Source: Halalkalibacter alkaliphilus
Lineage (GTDB): Bacteria; Bacillota; Bacilli; Bacillales; Bacillaceae_D
Direction: 5' to 3'
Assembly (NCBI RefSeq): GCF_023555415.1
Contig: NZ_JAKRYL010000008.1
Span: forward strand, 62,001-126,000
DNA length: 64,000 bases
Position numbers and translations under genes: made by a program. Below the pieces are notes generated by a model. It saw only the letters and a program-made list of their open reading frames with translations. It was not told the origin of the DNA and did no database searches. Shown here piece after piece: positions 49,426 through 59,557 of this stretch (its first letter is position 1; every line of letters begins with the position of its first letter).

Positions 49426-49566
49426 ATGAAAAGCACAAAGTCAAATTTCGCTCAGTATCGACCTGACCATTTAGGTACACAACCTGTAAAATCGAAGGCA
49501 AATAATGGGAAAAAAATGGCTCAAAAAAGCAACGAACAGCCAAATTACGTTCCTCCTAAAGGATAA
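49426..49566 (+). CDS. sspN: Small acid-soluble spore protein N
   Basis: 46 residues; ATG at 49426 after GGGAGGGG. 'FAQYRPDHLGTQPV' and 'NNGKKMAQKSNEQP' correspond to the conserved SspN blocks. Forespore protein; downstream of aconitase as in B. subtilis, though here several extra genes intervene. Confidence 0.85.
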   Translation: MKSTKSNFAQYRPDHLGTQPVKSKANNGKKMAQKSNEQPNYVPPKG

Positions 49567-49578
49567 TAACTAACTACT

Positions 49579-49609
49579 ATCCCTCAGATTAATTTCTGAG
49601 GGATTTTAT
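49579..49609 (+). terminator. Terminator after sspN
   Basis: ATCCCTCAGA (49579-49588) pairs with TCTGAGGGAT (49595-49604), then TTTAT. Confidence 0.85.
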
Positions 49610-49735
49610 ATAGTTTATATTTCGAAATATTGCGAAAGTTATAATTGAAGAAAGTTGTCGATAAAAATTGCTTGTCATATAGGTGTATAAACGAAATAAT
49701 GGAGTAGGAATGATGTCAGCAGGGGAGTGTAAAAC

Positions 49736-50194
49736 ATGAGACATCAAAAGTTAATCTTTACTACGTTATTTCTCTGTTACTTAATTGCTTTGTTTTATGT
49801 AACGCTATTTGCGTGGAATTATGGTGCTTCCCTAGGACCAGCTGGACCAGGAGGCAGAAATTATAACTTAATTCCATTTCGAAGTATATATCGTATCGCT
49901 GTTTTTAGCCCCCAATTGGCAGATCCTATCCGAATATTACTTGGCAATGTTGTCTTATTTATGCCATTAGGATTTCTTTTGCCCGCTATTTGGTCCAAGG
50001 CACGTCGGTTTGGTGTGATGATTGGGATTGGCTTTTCTATTTCATTATTTATTGAAGTAAGCCAGTTTCTATTTACTCAAAGGGTTGCAAATGTAGATGA
50101 TTTAATTTTAAACACGTTGGGTGCGAGTATAGGATTATTCATTTTCTCAATAGTAAGATGGGTTAAACGAAGAACGGTATATATTCATACATAA
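49736..50194 (+). CDS. VanZ family protein
   Basis: 152 residues with four membrane helices. 'NYNLIPFRSIYR', 'LLGNVVLFMPLGFLLPAIW' and 'FIEVSQFLFTQRVANVDDLI' are the VanZ landmarks. VanZ-like proteins modestly raise teicoplanin resistance in some species; in housekeeping contexts the role is unknown. Confidence 0.92.
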   Translation: MRHQKLIFTTLFLCYLIALFYVTLFAWNYGASLGPAGPGGRNYNLIPFRSIYRIAVFSPQLADPIRILLGNVVLFMPLGFLLPAIWSKARRFGVMIGIGFSISLFIEVSQFLFTQRVANVDDLILNTLGASIGLFIFSIVRWVKRRTVYIHT

Positions 50195-50196
50195 AA

Positions 50197-50248
50197 GGCG
50201 GCCGATTGATTCTCTAAAAGGGAGAAGTTCAATCATGGCCGCCTATTT
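50197..50248. terminator. Bidirectional terminator
   Basis: GGCGGCC (50197-50203) and GGCCGCC (50237-50243), extended by GATTGA/TCAATC, between the convergent VanZ and TVP38 genes. Confidence 0.8.
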
Positions 50249-50877
50249 TATTTTCTCGCTTGTGGAGTATAGCGATTAAATAAACGAAAGAAGAAATAAA
50301 CAATCAATAAAAAGGATCCATAAAAAACAGTAATATAAAGTAAATCACTTGGGTTTGTCACAAGAGTATTTCCAACAGTTGCGAACAATATCATCGATGG
50401 CACTTTGCCTAAGGAAGAAGCAATGCTATAGCGCATAAAGGAAACACGACTTAAGGCAGAATAGATATTAACAATGATCGATGGGATTACAGGGATGAGC
50501 CTAGTTAAGAAAATGGTCATAAACGCATTTCGTTCAAAAAGGACGGTAACTTTAGATAACCGTTCATAACGGTAAAGCCATTTCTTTCCCCAGTCCTGAT
50601 ATCCGTATCTGACAAATACAAACATAATAATCGAAGCAAGTGATGACCCAATCCATGTAATTAAACTCCCAGCTACTGGACCGTAAGCTGCACCAAGCAC
50701 ACCTCCGATGATTGGATATGGAATGATTGGAAACAATGCAAAGAATGTAGCAAGAATTGATGTAACTAACATATATTCAGTACCGCCTTGGCGTATCCAT
50801 TGGAGTAATGACTCCCCATATAAATACATCAAAACAGCAATTAATAAATAACCTATAAAGACAAAACTTTTTCTCAT
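50248..50877 (-). CDS. TVP38/TMEM64 family membrane protein
   Basis: 209 residues, five to six membrane helices. 'FFALFPIIPYPIIGGVLGAA' and 'GSLITWIGSSLASIIMF' plus 'FLTRLIPVIPSIIVNI' define the VTT (DedA-like) domain. Related proteins are lipid scramblases or transporters; substrate here unknown. ATG at 50877 behind AAGGAAGG. Confidence 0.9.
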   Translation of the reverse strand: MRKSFVFIGYLLIAVLMYLYGESLLQWIRQGGTEYMLVTSILATFFALFPIIPYPIIGGVLGAAYGPVAGSLITWIGSSLASIIMFVFVRYGYQDWGKKWLYRYERLSKVTVLFERNAFMTIFLTRLIPVIPSIIVNIYSALSRVSFMRYSIASSLGKVPSMILFATVGNTLVTNPSDLLYITVFYGSFLLIVYFFFRLFNRYTPQARK

Positions 50878-51104
50878 TTCACCCTTCCTTTCTCCACCGT
50901 TTATTTTCTCATATTGTTTGTAAATTTGTCTCGGTTTTCTTTTGTCACTTTCATGAACCTTTTTTAATATACTGTGGTGGTTAGCCTTGTTAAAGTATAG
51001 GCTACCATTAGTAAAACGCCTATCATTTTCTCTTTTCGAAAAGGTACTTATCTGCTAAAATAGGAAAAACAAACAGGATTACTAGGAAAAAAGGTGGAAT
51101 AAAT

Positions 51105-51689
51105 ATGAAAAAAGTAAAATGGTTATTCGTTATGTGTATGGCATTACTTTTGTTTCCTCTCCATGTAGCAGCCCATTCCTATGTTACAGAATCCTCTCCA
51201 GGTGATGGGGAAGTAATAGAAGAGGCAGTTGAACAAATTGTGCTTCACTTCAATGCGGGAATAGAACGAGTCAGTACCGCTACGGTTTATAATGAAGATG
51301 GTGAAGAGATTGAAGTAGAAAATATTGACGTTGAAAGTCCTGATTTAACGATCTTTCTAGTAGAGCCTCTGTTGCCAGGTGAGTATGTAGTAGAGTGGAG
51401 AGCTTTAGGAGAAGATACTCACCAGACGGAAGGAAGTATCTCTTTTGAAGTATTAGAATATGAAATAGAAGAAGAGGCATTGGAAGAACCTCCAGAGACA
51501 GAAATAGATGAAGTGGCCATTGATGAGGAAGAAACAACAACGGATGTAGTGGATGAGCCTAATGTGGCTGAAAGTGACGAGGTCGTAGTGGAGTCTTCAA
51601 TGGAGCGATTCCTATTACCAATCGTTTTTACTGGTGCTATAGCTGTGCTAGTTATCCTATTATTATTAATTAAGAGGTTTCGTAAATGA
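51105..51689 (+). CDS. CopC-domain protein with signal peptide and C-terminal anchor
   Basis: 194 residues. Signal peptide with cleavage near 'HVAAHSYV', so the mature protein starts with His, the first copper ligand of CopC. 'SSPGDGEVIEEAVEQIVLHF' and 'EWRALGEDTHQTEGSISFEV' (second His region) follow. An acidic linker (~125-165) leads to a membrane helix (~168-190). It is coupled (ATGA overlap) to a CopD-like gene; together they form a copper uptake or handling unit like the single fused protein YcnJ of B. subtilis. Confidence 0.88.
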   Translation: MKKVKWLFVMCMALLLFPLHVAAHSYVTESSPGDGEVIEEAVEQIVLHFNAGIERVSTATVYNEDGEEIEVENIDVESPDLTIFLVEPLLPGEYVVEWRALGEDTHQTEGSISFEVLEYEIEEEALEEPPETEIDEVAIDEEETTTDVVDEPNVAESDEVVVESSMERFLLPIVFTGAIAVLVILLLLIKRFRK

Positions 51690-53284
51690 TTGATTCAATT
51701 GCGAATGTGTTGCTCTACACTTGCTTTTCTCTCTTAATGGGCTTCTTATTCCTTTACGCCCTTCCAAACCAATATCGACCTAACTTATTAGAACCTAAGA
51801 ATTTGATGAAGGGCATAATTATCCTCATACCGGTCCTTCTGCTTGTTCCAGTTATTCGAGTTGTGCTAACTCTTTATAAACAATTTTCCGTGCCGCTCTT
51901 TGAAGCAATAGGCACGGTTGTTTTAGAATATTCAACGGGTCAAGCCTTTGTTCTTTCTTCTATTATTTCGATCATTCTCATTGCATACTATACAAACCTA
52001 AAGGGATCATGGATAGCAGTCCTATTAGTCTTACTTCTCATTGTTTTAGCTAGTTGGTCAAGTCATGGTGCAGCAGTTGCGGGGATGTTTGGATTCATTG
52101 GAAACACACTTCATCTAGTTGCTGTTTCTATATGGATCGGTACCTTAGCCGTTGTTGGCTGGTTTGCCTATGATTGGAAAGACCCGAGATTATTTACACG
52201 TTGGTTTTCTGCCGTAGCGTTTGCGGCTGTTGCTATCATCATTGCCTCTGGGTTCATGCTAATGGCAGCGATTGTTCCTGAATATGTGCAATCTTGGTTA
52301 TTAACATATGGTCAGTTATTATTAATAAAACATTTATTGTTCTTGCCACTATTGGTATTTGGCTTACATCACTTTTTATTAGGGATGCGCAATGCCGTTG
52401 ATAAGGTCAAGGTAACGAAGTCATTTCGAATTGAATCAATGATTGCGTTGTTGGTGTTTGGAGTCTCAGCGTTTATGACCGAACAAACTCCTCCACATGA
52501 AGTGGCACAGACGCTTCAAACTGAATCTGTTTCACCACTGATGCAGCTATTTCTCACCGGACCTATAAGCATTGGTGCTATTACCTTGTCTGTCTCAATC
52601 TTATCGATTAGCTTATTTGTTCTTGGTTTCTTCGTTTTTATTTATGCGACATGGATTCTAATTAAGTCATTACATGTAAATAAGTCTGTATTTGCTTTTG
52701 CGGTAAGTATTGTATTACTTTATTTAACATTGATGTTTAGTGTAGAAATTGGAGGATACGAGCAGGATGAAACGGTGTATTCATCTATCAAAGAAGCTGT
52801 TTCACAGACGTATCAGCCAGGTGCAAACATTGAAGTATTAGTAACAGAACAACATGAAGAAGAGATTTACATCGTATATACAGTTAATCAACATGATTTA
52901 GTAGCTGAAAAAGTCATTCATGTTGATGGCGGGTACAAACGTTTACCGGCTGCTATGTTGACGATCGGTGGAACGGCTGTTGTTGACGAAAAACAAAAGA
53001 TTCGAACGTTTCGTGTTCAAAGTGGAAACTGGCATGATGATCGGTATGCACACACATATGTCACGTTTGGTATGATTCAAGACCCAATTGACGTGGCGAG
53101 AGTGCAAATTCACTATGAAGGTGGTTCATACATTGCCCAATTAGAACAACAAACATTCTTAAATGTTGTATCTAGTAATGAGAATTGGGCTGATCAACAT
53201 CCGATCGATTTCCTAGCAGAAAATGGTCAAGTGATTGAAACATATTCACGAAATGTGATGGAGGAAGGAGTTTACTGCCACTAA
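51686..53284 (+). CDS. CopD-domain membrane protein
   Basis: 532 residues, eight to nine membrane helices up to ~355, with conserved His in 'ASWSSHGAAVAGMFG', 'FIGNTLHLVAVSIWIGTLA' and 'LLFLPLLVFGLHHFLLG', the CopD pattern. A soluble C-terminal domain of ~170 residues is not recognised. Overlaps the CopC gene by four bases. Confidence 0.88.
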   Translation: MIDSIANVLLYTCFSLLMGFLFLYALPNQYRPNLLEPKNLMKGIIILIPVLLLVPVIRVVLTLYKQFSVPLFEAIGTVVLEYSTGQAFVLSSIISIILIAYYTNLKGSWIAVLLVLLLIVLASWSSHGAAVAGMFGFIGNTLHLVAVSIWIGTLAVVGWFAYDWKDPRLFTRWFSAVAFAAVAIIIASGFMLMAAIVPEYVQSWLLTYGQLLLIKHLLFLPLLVFGLHHFLLGMRNAVDKVKVTKSFRIESMIALLVFGVSAFMTEQTPPHEVAQTLQTESVSPLMQLFLTGPISIGAITLSVSILSISLFVLGFFVFIYATWILIKSLHVNKSVFAFAVSIVLLYLTLMFSVEIGGYEQDETVYSSIKEAVSQTYQPGANIEVLVTEQHEEEIYIVYTVNQHDLVAEKVIHVDGGYKRLPAAMLTIGGTAVVDEKQKIRTFRVQSGNWHDDRYAHTYVTFGMIQDPIDVARVQIHYEGGSYIAQLEQQTFLNVVSSNENWADQHPIDFLAENGQVIETYSRNVMEEGVYCH

Positions 53285-53375
53285 CGGCTGTAAACTTCTT
53301 TCCATTTTTACAAAACGCTATTTCGCTTATCGAAATAAAGGAGTACAATGGAAAATAAAAAAAGGAGAAGAGAAA

Positions 53376-54305
53376 ATGGAGAGAAAAAAGCAGTGGATGG
53401 TCTATGGAATGTTAACCGTTGCGACAAGTACGTGGGGAAGTGCTTTTATTGCTGGGAAAATTGCTATTGAAAGTTTTGAACCTGCAACCATATCCTTTTT
53501 ACGTTTCTTTGGAGCAGCGTTGCTTTTGTTTCCAATTATGTGGCTAGTGGAAAAGGATATTCCGAAACCAACGAGAAAAGACTGGGGAATGTTTGCATTG
53601 CTCGGACTAACTGGAATTGCCATTTATAATATATGTTTCTTTTTAGCGAGTAAGCATGCGCCAGTGATTAAAAGCTCCTTATTCATTGCAGCAAACCCCA
53701 TGCTTATTATGCTCTTATCAGGAATCGTGTTAAAAGAGACAATCACGAAAAGAAACATCATTGGACTTTTGCTTGCATTTGCTGGAGTTGTGACGATTAT
53801 TACAGAAGGAAATATCATGGCATTGGTTCGTTTTCAATTTGAACCTATTGATTTCATCTTGTTAGGAGCAGTAATAACATGGGCATTGTATAGTGTGCTT
53901 GGTCGGATTGTTCTTAGAAAGTACAGTTCGATAGTCTCAACGACGTATGCAGTAGGATTTGGCACGTTGTTTTTGCTTCCTTTTTCATTGTTTGAGAAAC
54001 CATGGGAGCATGTTGCAGCAAGTACATGGGAAGCTTGGTTAGCAATTGCGCATATGAGTGTATTTGTGACAGTTCTAGGTTTCATTCTCTATTACTACGG
54101 AATTCAAAAAATCGGTGCAGCGAAAGCCTCAATCTTTATCAATGTTATGCCTGTATCTGCTGTGTTAATGGCTACAATCTTCTTAGGTGAAAAGTTAACT
54201 GTAGCGACAATAATAGGAGCTTTCTTTGTTCTATCAGGAGTATACGTTGGAACATCTGTGAAACGTAGAAAGGAAGGTCACATCAAACATGCAAAGACCG
54301 GATAA
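53376..54305 (+). CDS. EamA/DMT-family transporter
   Basis: 309 residues, ten membrane helices in two EamA repeats; 'STWGSAFIAGKIAIESFEP' at the start of repeat 1 and 'VTVLGFILYYYGIQKIGAAK' in repeat 2. Drug/metabolite exporter of unknown substrate. Preceded by a weak hairpin (ATTTCGCTTATCGAAAT, ~53319). Confidence 0.92.
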   Translation: MERKKQWMVYGMLTVATSTWGSAFIAGKIAIESFEPATISFLRFFGAALLLFPIMWLVEKDIPKPTRKDWGMFALLGLTGIAIYNICFFLASKHAPVIKSSLFIAANPMLIMLLSGIVLKETITKRNIIGLLLAFAGVVTIITEGNIMALVRFQFEPIDFILLGAVITWALYSVLGRIVLRKYSSIVSTTYAVGFGTLFLLPFSLFEKPWEHVAASTWEAWLAIAHMSVFVTVLGFILYYYGIQKIGAAKASIFINVMPVSAVLMATIFLGEKLTVATIIGAFFVLSGVYVGTSVKRRKEGHIKHAKTG

Positions 54306-54422
54306 TAATGATAAAATTGAAGAATGTGATTTTTGGGGCAAACCCTTAGTAGTCGAAAATTACTGAAATAGGTTGGGACTTTATCTATTTTAGTGCTTCG
54401 TTTTTAAGAAAGTGGTGTAAAT

Positions 54423-56759
54423 ATGTTACGAGATCGCTGGACGAACGAACAAATAGAAATGTGGCTTGACCGAATGGAACAGGGAAAGGAAGTGTTCCAT
54501 GAAGGAAAAGTTTGGGAAATTCTTGAACAATTTGATCACACAAATGGTGAAGGTGACGAAAAGACGAAACAGTACAGGTCAAAATTGCTTGCGCTGCTGG
54601 CTCATACTAGGTACAAACGAGTGCAGAAGGTTGACCACTTAGTAGAACGTTGGGTGAGGGAGGCATTGGAGCTTGATCACACGAATGCGTTAGCCCATCA
54701 GTTAAACGTTGAGACATTCTATGAGTTTTTATATCGTATTCCGATTCCTAACAAATTCCCGCCTATTCGGGAAACCGACCATGGATCTGCTAAGAAAAAG
54801 ACAGCATATGAATACCATAAAATTGCTGAAACTTTTTTTCAATATGTAGATCAGTACAAGGACCAATGGCAGGTTGTTAAAACGTCCCTTACTTATCTCG
54901 AGGACCCAGGTCGTTTGCGCGAAATTGAGCAGGTTATTCGCTTTTTTGATCATTTACAAAAACCGTTCCAAACGATACAATCTGCTACAGCTGAATATGC
55001 AAACTCGTTAACTGGCGTGTATTATTCAGCTGCACAATTTAAACAAATTCTTCAAGCAACAAAAGAGATTGAACAAGTTAAGGAAGCATGGACAGAGCTT
55101 TTTCCTTCAAAAAAGGTAGTTCAAGAACAAGAGACAGCGTTAGATGAATTACACCGATTGATAGGTTTAAATGATGTGAAGGATAGAGTGAAACAGCTTT
55201 ACAAATTTTTGCATTATCAAAAAGAACGTCTGCGTCAAGGGTTTCAATCAAAAGATGGTATAAACTTACATATGATCCTTTCGGGAAATCCAGGGACAGG
55301 AAAAACGCACTTGGCAAGATTGATGGCTAAAATATATTATGAACTTGGCTTATTAGAGCGGGATGAAGTGTACGAAGTAGACCGTACTCAACTCGTAGGA
55401 GCTTATGTTGGTCAAACGGAAGAAAATACAAACAGAGCGATTGAGCGTGCTGCAGGCGGAGTCTTATTTATTGATGAAGCATATAGCTTAAAAAGAGCTG
55501 GAGCAGCCGGCAATGATTATGGTCAGACGGCCATTGACACACTCGTCTCAGCTATGACAAGTGGAAAGTATGCGGGAACCTTTGCCGTCATTTTAGCGGG
55601 CTATCCAGATGAAATGCGAACCTTTTTACGTTCAAATCCAGGTTTGAGAAGTCGATTTCCTGATCAAAATCAAATAGAAATAGAGAATTACACAATAACA
55701 GAACTGCTTCAAATTGCTGAAAAAATAGCTACAGATAATGATTATATTTTAACGAGTGGAGCAAAGCAGGAGTGTCGGAAACGAATTGAAAAAGCACAAG
55801 TTGATGAATCATTTGGTAATGCAAGAGCAGTGAAAAATATTATTTTAGATGCTATTTTTCAAAAGGGATCTACGATGTCTTTAGAACACCCACAAACGGA
55901 AGACTTTATTCTTCTGCAGGCAGGCGATTTTAAAGAAGAAACCGATCAATCAAGTGGTCAATCAGCTAAAAACGAGTTAAATCAACTTATTGGTCTTGAG
56001 CAAGTAAAAAAAGAAATGACACAGCTTACTTCATTTGTACAAATTCAACAGATGCGAAGAGAAAATGGTCTTCAAGCATTACCCCTTCAGGTACATTCTG
56101 TCTTTACTGGGAACCCAGGAACAGGGAAGACGACAGTAGCAAAGCTATATGCTAAGTCGTTAAAGGAAATCGGTTTGTTGAAACGAGGACATGTCGTAAT
56201 CGTGTCTCGCGCTGATTTGGTCGCAGGATATGTTGGACAAACTGCGCAAAAAACAAAAGAAATTATCAAGGATGCTTTAGGCGGAGTCTTATTTATCGAT
56301 GAAGCTTATTCACTATTAGCTGAGGGGCAAGGCGACTTTGGAAAAGAAGTAGTAAATACACTTGTGCAAGAAATGACAGAACATGAAGAAAACCTTGTTG
56401 TCGTGTTAGCAGGATATGGGAATGAAATGCAACGTCTCCTAGATAGCAACCCTGGACTTCGTTCACGTTTTAAGAAGCATATTCATTTTGATGACTATTC
56501 CAAATCAGAGTTAGTTCAAATGATCGAAAGGCGTGCTGACCAAACGGGTTATCATCTGACAAATGAAGCAAGAGATCTGTTAAAAGAACAATTGACTGAA
56601 GAGGGGCACCCTGGAAATGGCCGCTATGCTATGGATTTGTTTGACCGACTCGTCCAAATTCAATCATTACGCCTCGTTGGCTTTGATCGGGTGAACATGG
56701 AGCAGTTAACTGCAATTGAGCAAGAAGACGTAGAGAGGCTTAGAAAAGAAGGAGTATAA
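54423..56759 (+). CDS. SpoVK-like protein with two CbxX/CfqX AAA domains
   Basis: 778 residues: a helical N-terminal part (~1-235), then two AAA domains. Domain 1 has Walker A 'GNPGTGKTHLARLMAK' (~288) and Walker B 'LFIDEAYSLKRAG'; domain 2 has 'GNPGTGKTTVAKLYAK' (~562) and 'LFIDEAYSLLAEG'. 'RSNPGLRSRFP' and 'DSNPGLRSRFKKHI' are the arginine-finger regions. B. subtilis SpoVK has one such domain (~320 residues), so this double form is a different member of the family. Target unknown. Confidence 0.88.
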   Translation: MLRDRWTNEQIEMWLDRMEQGKEVFHEGKVWEILEQFDHTNGEGDEKTKQYRSKLLALLAHTRYKRVQKVDHLVERWVREALELDHTNALAHQLNVETFYEFLYRIPIPNKFPPIRETDHGSAKKKTAYEYHKIAETFFQYVDQYKDQWQVVKTSLTYLEDPGRLREIEQVIRFFDHLQKPFQTIQSATAEYANSLTGVYYSAAQFKQILQATKEIEQVKEAWTELFPSKKVVQEQETALDELHRLIGLNDVKDRVKQLYKFLHYQKERLRQGFQSKDGINLHMILSGNPGTGKTHLARLMAKIYYELGLLERDEVYEVDRTQLVGAYVGQTEENTNRAIERAAGGVLFIDEAYSLKRAGAAGNDYGQTAIDTLVSAMTSGKYAGTFAVILAGYPDEMRTFLRSNPGLRSRFPDQNQIEIENYTITELLQIAEKIATDNDYILTSGAKQECRKRIEKAQVDESFGNARAVKNIILDAIFQKGSTMSLEHPQTEDFILLQAGDFKEETDQSSGQSAKNELNQLIGLEQVKKEMTQLTSFVQIQQMRRENGLQALPLQVHSVFTGNPGTGKTTVAKLYAKSLKEIGLLKRGHVVIVSRADLVAGYVGQTAQKTKEIIKDALGGVLFIDEAYSLLAEGQGDFGKEVVNTLVQEMTEHEENLVVVLAGYGNEMQRLLDSNPGLRSRFKKHIHFDDYSKSELVQMIERRADQTGYHLTNEARDLLKEQLTEEGHPGNGRYAMDLFDRLVQIQSLRLVGFDRVNMEQLTAIEQEDVERLRKEGV

Positions 56760-56784
56760 AACAGTATTTTGGGGAGGGATACAT

Positions 56785-57204
56785 TTGTTTATATCTACAA
56801 GGGAAATTCAAGTGCTATACGCTGATACGGACATGATGGGGGTGATCTATCACGCAAATTATTTAAAGTATTTTGAGCTTGGTCGTGGTGGCTTAATAGA
56901 GGATGTGGGCTATAGCTATGTAGGGATGGAGGAACTGGGTTTTTTTGCACCGGTATACGACGTAACCGCTACGTACAAAAAGCCAATTCGTTATGGTGAT
57001 CGAGCGTTCGTAAACACATGGGTCGAGTTAAATGATGGCTTAAAAACAGTCTACGGATACTCTATTGTTAATGAACAAGATGAAATTTGTGTAGAAGGTT
57101 CAACGACTCATATCATTGTAAAGAAAGAAACGTTCAAGCCGACTGCTTTTAAGAAGGCTTTTCCAGACTGGTTTCAAAAATATGAAGAAATTAAGAAAAA
57201 ATAA
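56785..57204 (+). CDS. yneP: Acyl-CoA thioesterase YneP (YbgC type)
   Basis: 139 residues from TTG at 56785 with GGGAGGG upstream. 'VLYADTDMMGVIYHANYLKYFE' contains the catalytic Asp of 4-hydroxybenzoyl-CoA thioesterase-like hotdog enzymes (Y-x-D-T-D...G-x-x-Y-H-x-x-Y). Same neighbourhood (tlp, yneQ) as yneP of B. subtilis. Confidence 0.88.
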   Translation: MFISTREIQVLYADTDMMGVIYHANYLKYFELGRGGLIEDVGYSYVGMEELGFFAPVYDVTATYKKPIRYGDRAFVNTWVELNDGLKTVYGYSIVNEQDEICVEGSTTHIIVKKETFKPTAFKKAFPDWFQKYEEIKKK

Positions 57205-57276
57205 AACAAGGTGAATAAGCCTACAGTCGTTATCCATACTAAGCTTGCAAGTTATTTCAATAAAAGGGGTAATGAC

Positions 57277-57513
57277 ATGGCTAAACCAGATAACCGTAAT
57301 GACAACGTAGAAAAGCTTCAACAAATGAAAGAAAACACGGAGCATAATATTGAGGCAGCTGAGGAATCTGTTGCTCATACAGATATGACAGAGGCTCAGA
57401 AAAAATCTGTGAGAGAGAAGAATGAACGCCGTAAGGAAAGCATTCAAGGATTTGAAGCTGAAATGGCTGATGAAATGCAAGCAAGACAAAACGGCTATCA
57501 AGACGAGCAATAA
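57277..57513 (+). CDS. tlp: Small acid-soluble spore protein Tlp
   Basis: 78 residues from ATG at 57277 (AAAAGGGG). 'PDNRNDNVEKLQQMKENTEH' and 'QKKSVREKNERRKESIQGFE' are diagnostic of Tlp, a forespore protein that was named after a weak resemblance to thioredoxin. Followed by a terminator. Confidence 0.9.
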   Translation: MAKPDNRNDNVEKLQQMKENTEHNIEAAEESVAHTDMTEAQKKSVREKNERRKESIQGFEAEMADEMQARQNGYQDEQ

Positions 57514-57522
57514 TGGCATGGA

Positions 57523-57560
57523 GAAATCGCTTGGGAATACTTTTCCAAGCGATTTTCTTG
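57523..57560 (+). terminator. Terminator after tlp
   Basis: GAAATCGCTTGG (57523-57534) pairs with CCAAGCGATTTTC (57545-57557), then TTG. Confidence 0.85.
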
Positions 57561-57788
57561 TATGTTAATAGCAGATAAGGGTAACAGAAAGCAAAGAGTC
57601 AAAAGCTACTTAATTTATAATGTCAATTTATCTAACAAGAAATATTTTTAAATGGCGAAATTTGGTCTAACTTCGGAAGTTAAGACTAATTTGCCTCACA
57701 AGTCCAATTTGATAAAGAGGTTGATCGATGTAAAGAGGGGAAATGGTGTGCTATAATCAACCCAAACAATTCTAAAAGGTGATTATGT
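57561..57788. other. Intergenic stretch before yneQ
   Basis: No gene seen. AACTTCGGAAGTT at about 57669 is a short palindrome. The yneQ ribosome binding site (AAAAGGTGA) is at the right edge. Confidence 0.4.
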
Positions 57789-58100
57789 ATGGCTTTTGGA
57801 TTAAAAAGAAGAACTCTAATAGAGTGGAAGCGGCTAGCTGAGCAAGGGGAGATTGCTTTTTTAACTCACTTCTGGATAGACGAACGTTTTCCAGGTTGTA
57901 CGTCTGTTACAAAAGTAGCTTGTGCCGATATTTCTAAGCTTGAAAGTTGGGGAGCTCGGTATGGGTTAAAGCCGGAATGGATTCATCGCAGGGACAAGTA
58001 TCCGCATTTTGATTTACTTGGAGAAAGGCAAAAAGAGATTTTAAGAAAAGAAGGCTTGGAAGAACAATTATCCAATCTAGGGCACGACTTCCAACAATAG
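57789..58100 (+). CDS. yneQ: YneQ family protein
   Basis: 103 residues. '[20 protein letters not shown]' and '[20 protein letters not shown]' and '[20 protein letters not shown]' agree with YneQ of B. subtilis; function unknown. Synteny with tlp and yneP supports the call. Confidence 0.82.
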   Translation: MAFGLKRRTLIEWKRLAEQGEIAFLTHFWIDERFPGCTSVTKVACADISKLESWGARYGLKPEWIHRRDKYPHFDLLGERQKEILRKEGLEEQLSNLGHDFQQ

Positions 58101-58146
58101 CAATTTCATTGTTATAATAAGATATAAGTTGATAGGAGGATATAAT

Positions 58147-58977
58147 ATGGTAACGCAACAGACAATTATTAGTGATTTACAAACAACGTCATCGATTGAT
58201 CCAAAAGAACAAATCCGTACAAGAGTAGATTTCTTAAAAAGTTATTTATTACATACTGGAGCAAATGGATACGTGCTCGGAATTTCTGGAGGACAAGATT
58301 CTACGTTGGCAGGGAAGTTAGCCCAAACAGCGATTAATGAGCTTAATGACGAACATCCGGATAAAACATATTCGTTCTATGCTGTTAGACTTCCATATGG
58401 TGAACAACAGGATGAGCAAGATGCACAAGATGCCATTCGCTTTATTGAACCAACAAAGGCGATTACGGTAAATATAAAGGCTGCTGTGGATGCATCTGTA
58501 GAAGCATTTAAGGCTGCTACAGATGGAGAACAGCTTTCAGACTTTAACAAAGGAAACACGAAAGCCCGTGAACGTATGAAGGCCCAGTATGATTTAGCAG
58601 CCCATTACGGCTGTCTAGTTATTGGGACAGACCACGCTGCTGAGGCAATTACTGGGTTCTTCACAAAGCACGGCGATGGCGCGTGTGATATCGCACCATT
58701 ATTTGGGCTAACAAAAAGGCAAGGAAAAGCTTTGCTTATGGAACTAGGAGCACCTGAACATTTATACAAAAAAGCTCCAACGGCTGATTTAGAAGATAAT
58801 AAGCCTGGTTTACCTGATGAGGTAGCATTAGGAATGACATACGAAAATTTAGATGATTATTTGGAAAACAAAGAAGTAGAACAAGACATTGCCTCAAAGA
58901 TTGAATCCCGTTACGAGAAGACGGAGCATAAACGTCAGCTACCTGTTACAATTTACGATTCTTGGTGGAAATCATAA
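58147..58977 (+). CDS. nadE: Ammonia-dependent NAD+ synthetase
   Basis: 276 residues from ATG at 58147 behind GGAGGAT. The PP-loop '[16 protein letters not shown]' (~45-60) binds ATP; '[19 protein letters not shown]' is the deamido-NAD site. Length shows the short form without glutaminase domain. It makes NAD+ from deamido-NAD+ and ammonia. Confidence 0.97.
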   Translation: MVTQQTIISDLQTTSSIDPKEQIRTRVDFLKSYLLHTGANGYVLGISGGQDSTLAGKLAQTAINELNDEHPDKTYSFYAVRLPYGEQQDEQDAQDAIRFIEPTKAITVNIKAAVDASVEAFKAATDGEQLSDFNKGNTKARERMKAQYDLAAHYGCLVIGTDHAAEAITGFFTKHGDGACDIAPLFGLTKRQGKALLMELGAPEHLYKKAPTADLEDNKPGLPDEVALGMTYENLDDYLENKEVEQDIASKIESRYEKTEHKRQLPVTIYDSWWKS

Positions 58978-59062
58978 GTCATAATTAATCATTGTCGATC
59001 ATAACTTAATTCGAGTGTCTTTATAATGTTTTTTTAGGATAATCGGTTAAGGAGAGAGATTG

Positions 59063-59554
59063 ATGAAAAGGAAAGTTGTATTGTTATTTGGATTATGTGC
59101 GTGTTTAGTGTCTCTTGTTGGAGTATATAATTTCTTAGATTTTGGCACAGAGGCATCTCAAGCTCAAACAATCGTTCAACAGTCAAACGATGAAGAAGCT
59201 GCCCGTGAAGTGAATGGTGTAAAAATAATGTTAAATGGCATTCGTACAGAAGAATCGTCGCAGTTAGATAGCCATTACGTTATTATAGATTTAGAATTAT
59301 TCAATAACAGAGAGACAGTTTATGAATTTTCAACATTTAAAATAACATTAGTTGATGAAGAGAATTTTGCACATGGTGTAACTACACAGGTTGAAACAAA
59401 GGGAATACTTGGCGGACAATTACATCCTGGAAGAACAAACCGAGGAGAAGTGGCATTTCTAGTTCCAAAGGCAGAAGAGTATGAGCTTGTTTATACAGAT
59501 CATTTGCGAACAGGACAAGTTACGTGGAAAGTAAATGTTAATGAGGATGAGTAA
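59063..59554 (+). CDS. Secreted or anchored DUF4352-like protein
   Basis: 163 residues from ATG at 59063 (GGAGAGAG). An N-terminal hydrophobic segment (~5-25) acts as signal or anchor. The rest resembles the DUF4352/Ig-like fold: 'VNGVKIMLNGIRTEES', 'YVIIDLELFNNRETVYEFS' and 'LHPGRTNRGEVAFLVPKAEE'. No role known. Three bases before the PHP gene. Confidence 0.7.
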   Translation: MKRKVVLLFGLCACLVSLVGVYNFLDFGTEASQAQTIVQQSNDEEAAREVNGVKIMLNGIRTEESSQLDSHYVIIDLELFNNRETVYEFSTFKITLVDEENFAHGVTTQVETKGILGGQLHPGRTNRGEVAFLVPKAEEYELVYTDHLRTGQVTWKVNVNEDE

Positions 59555-59557
59555 AAA

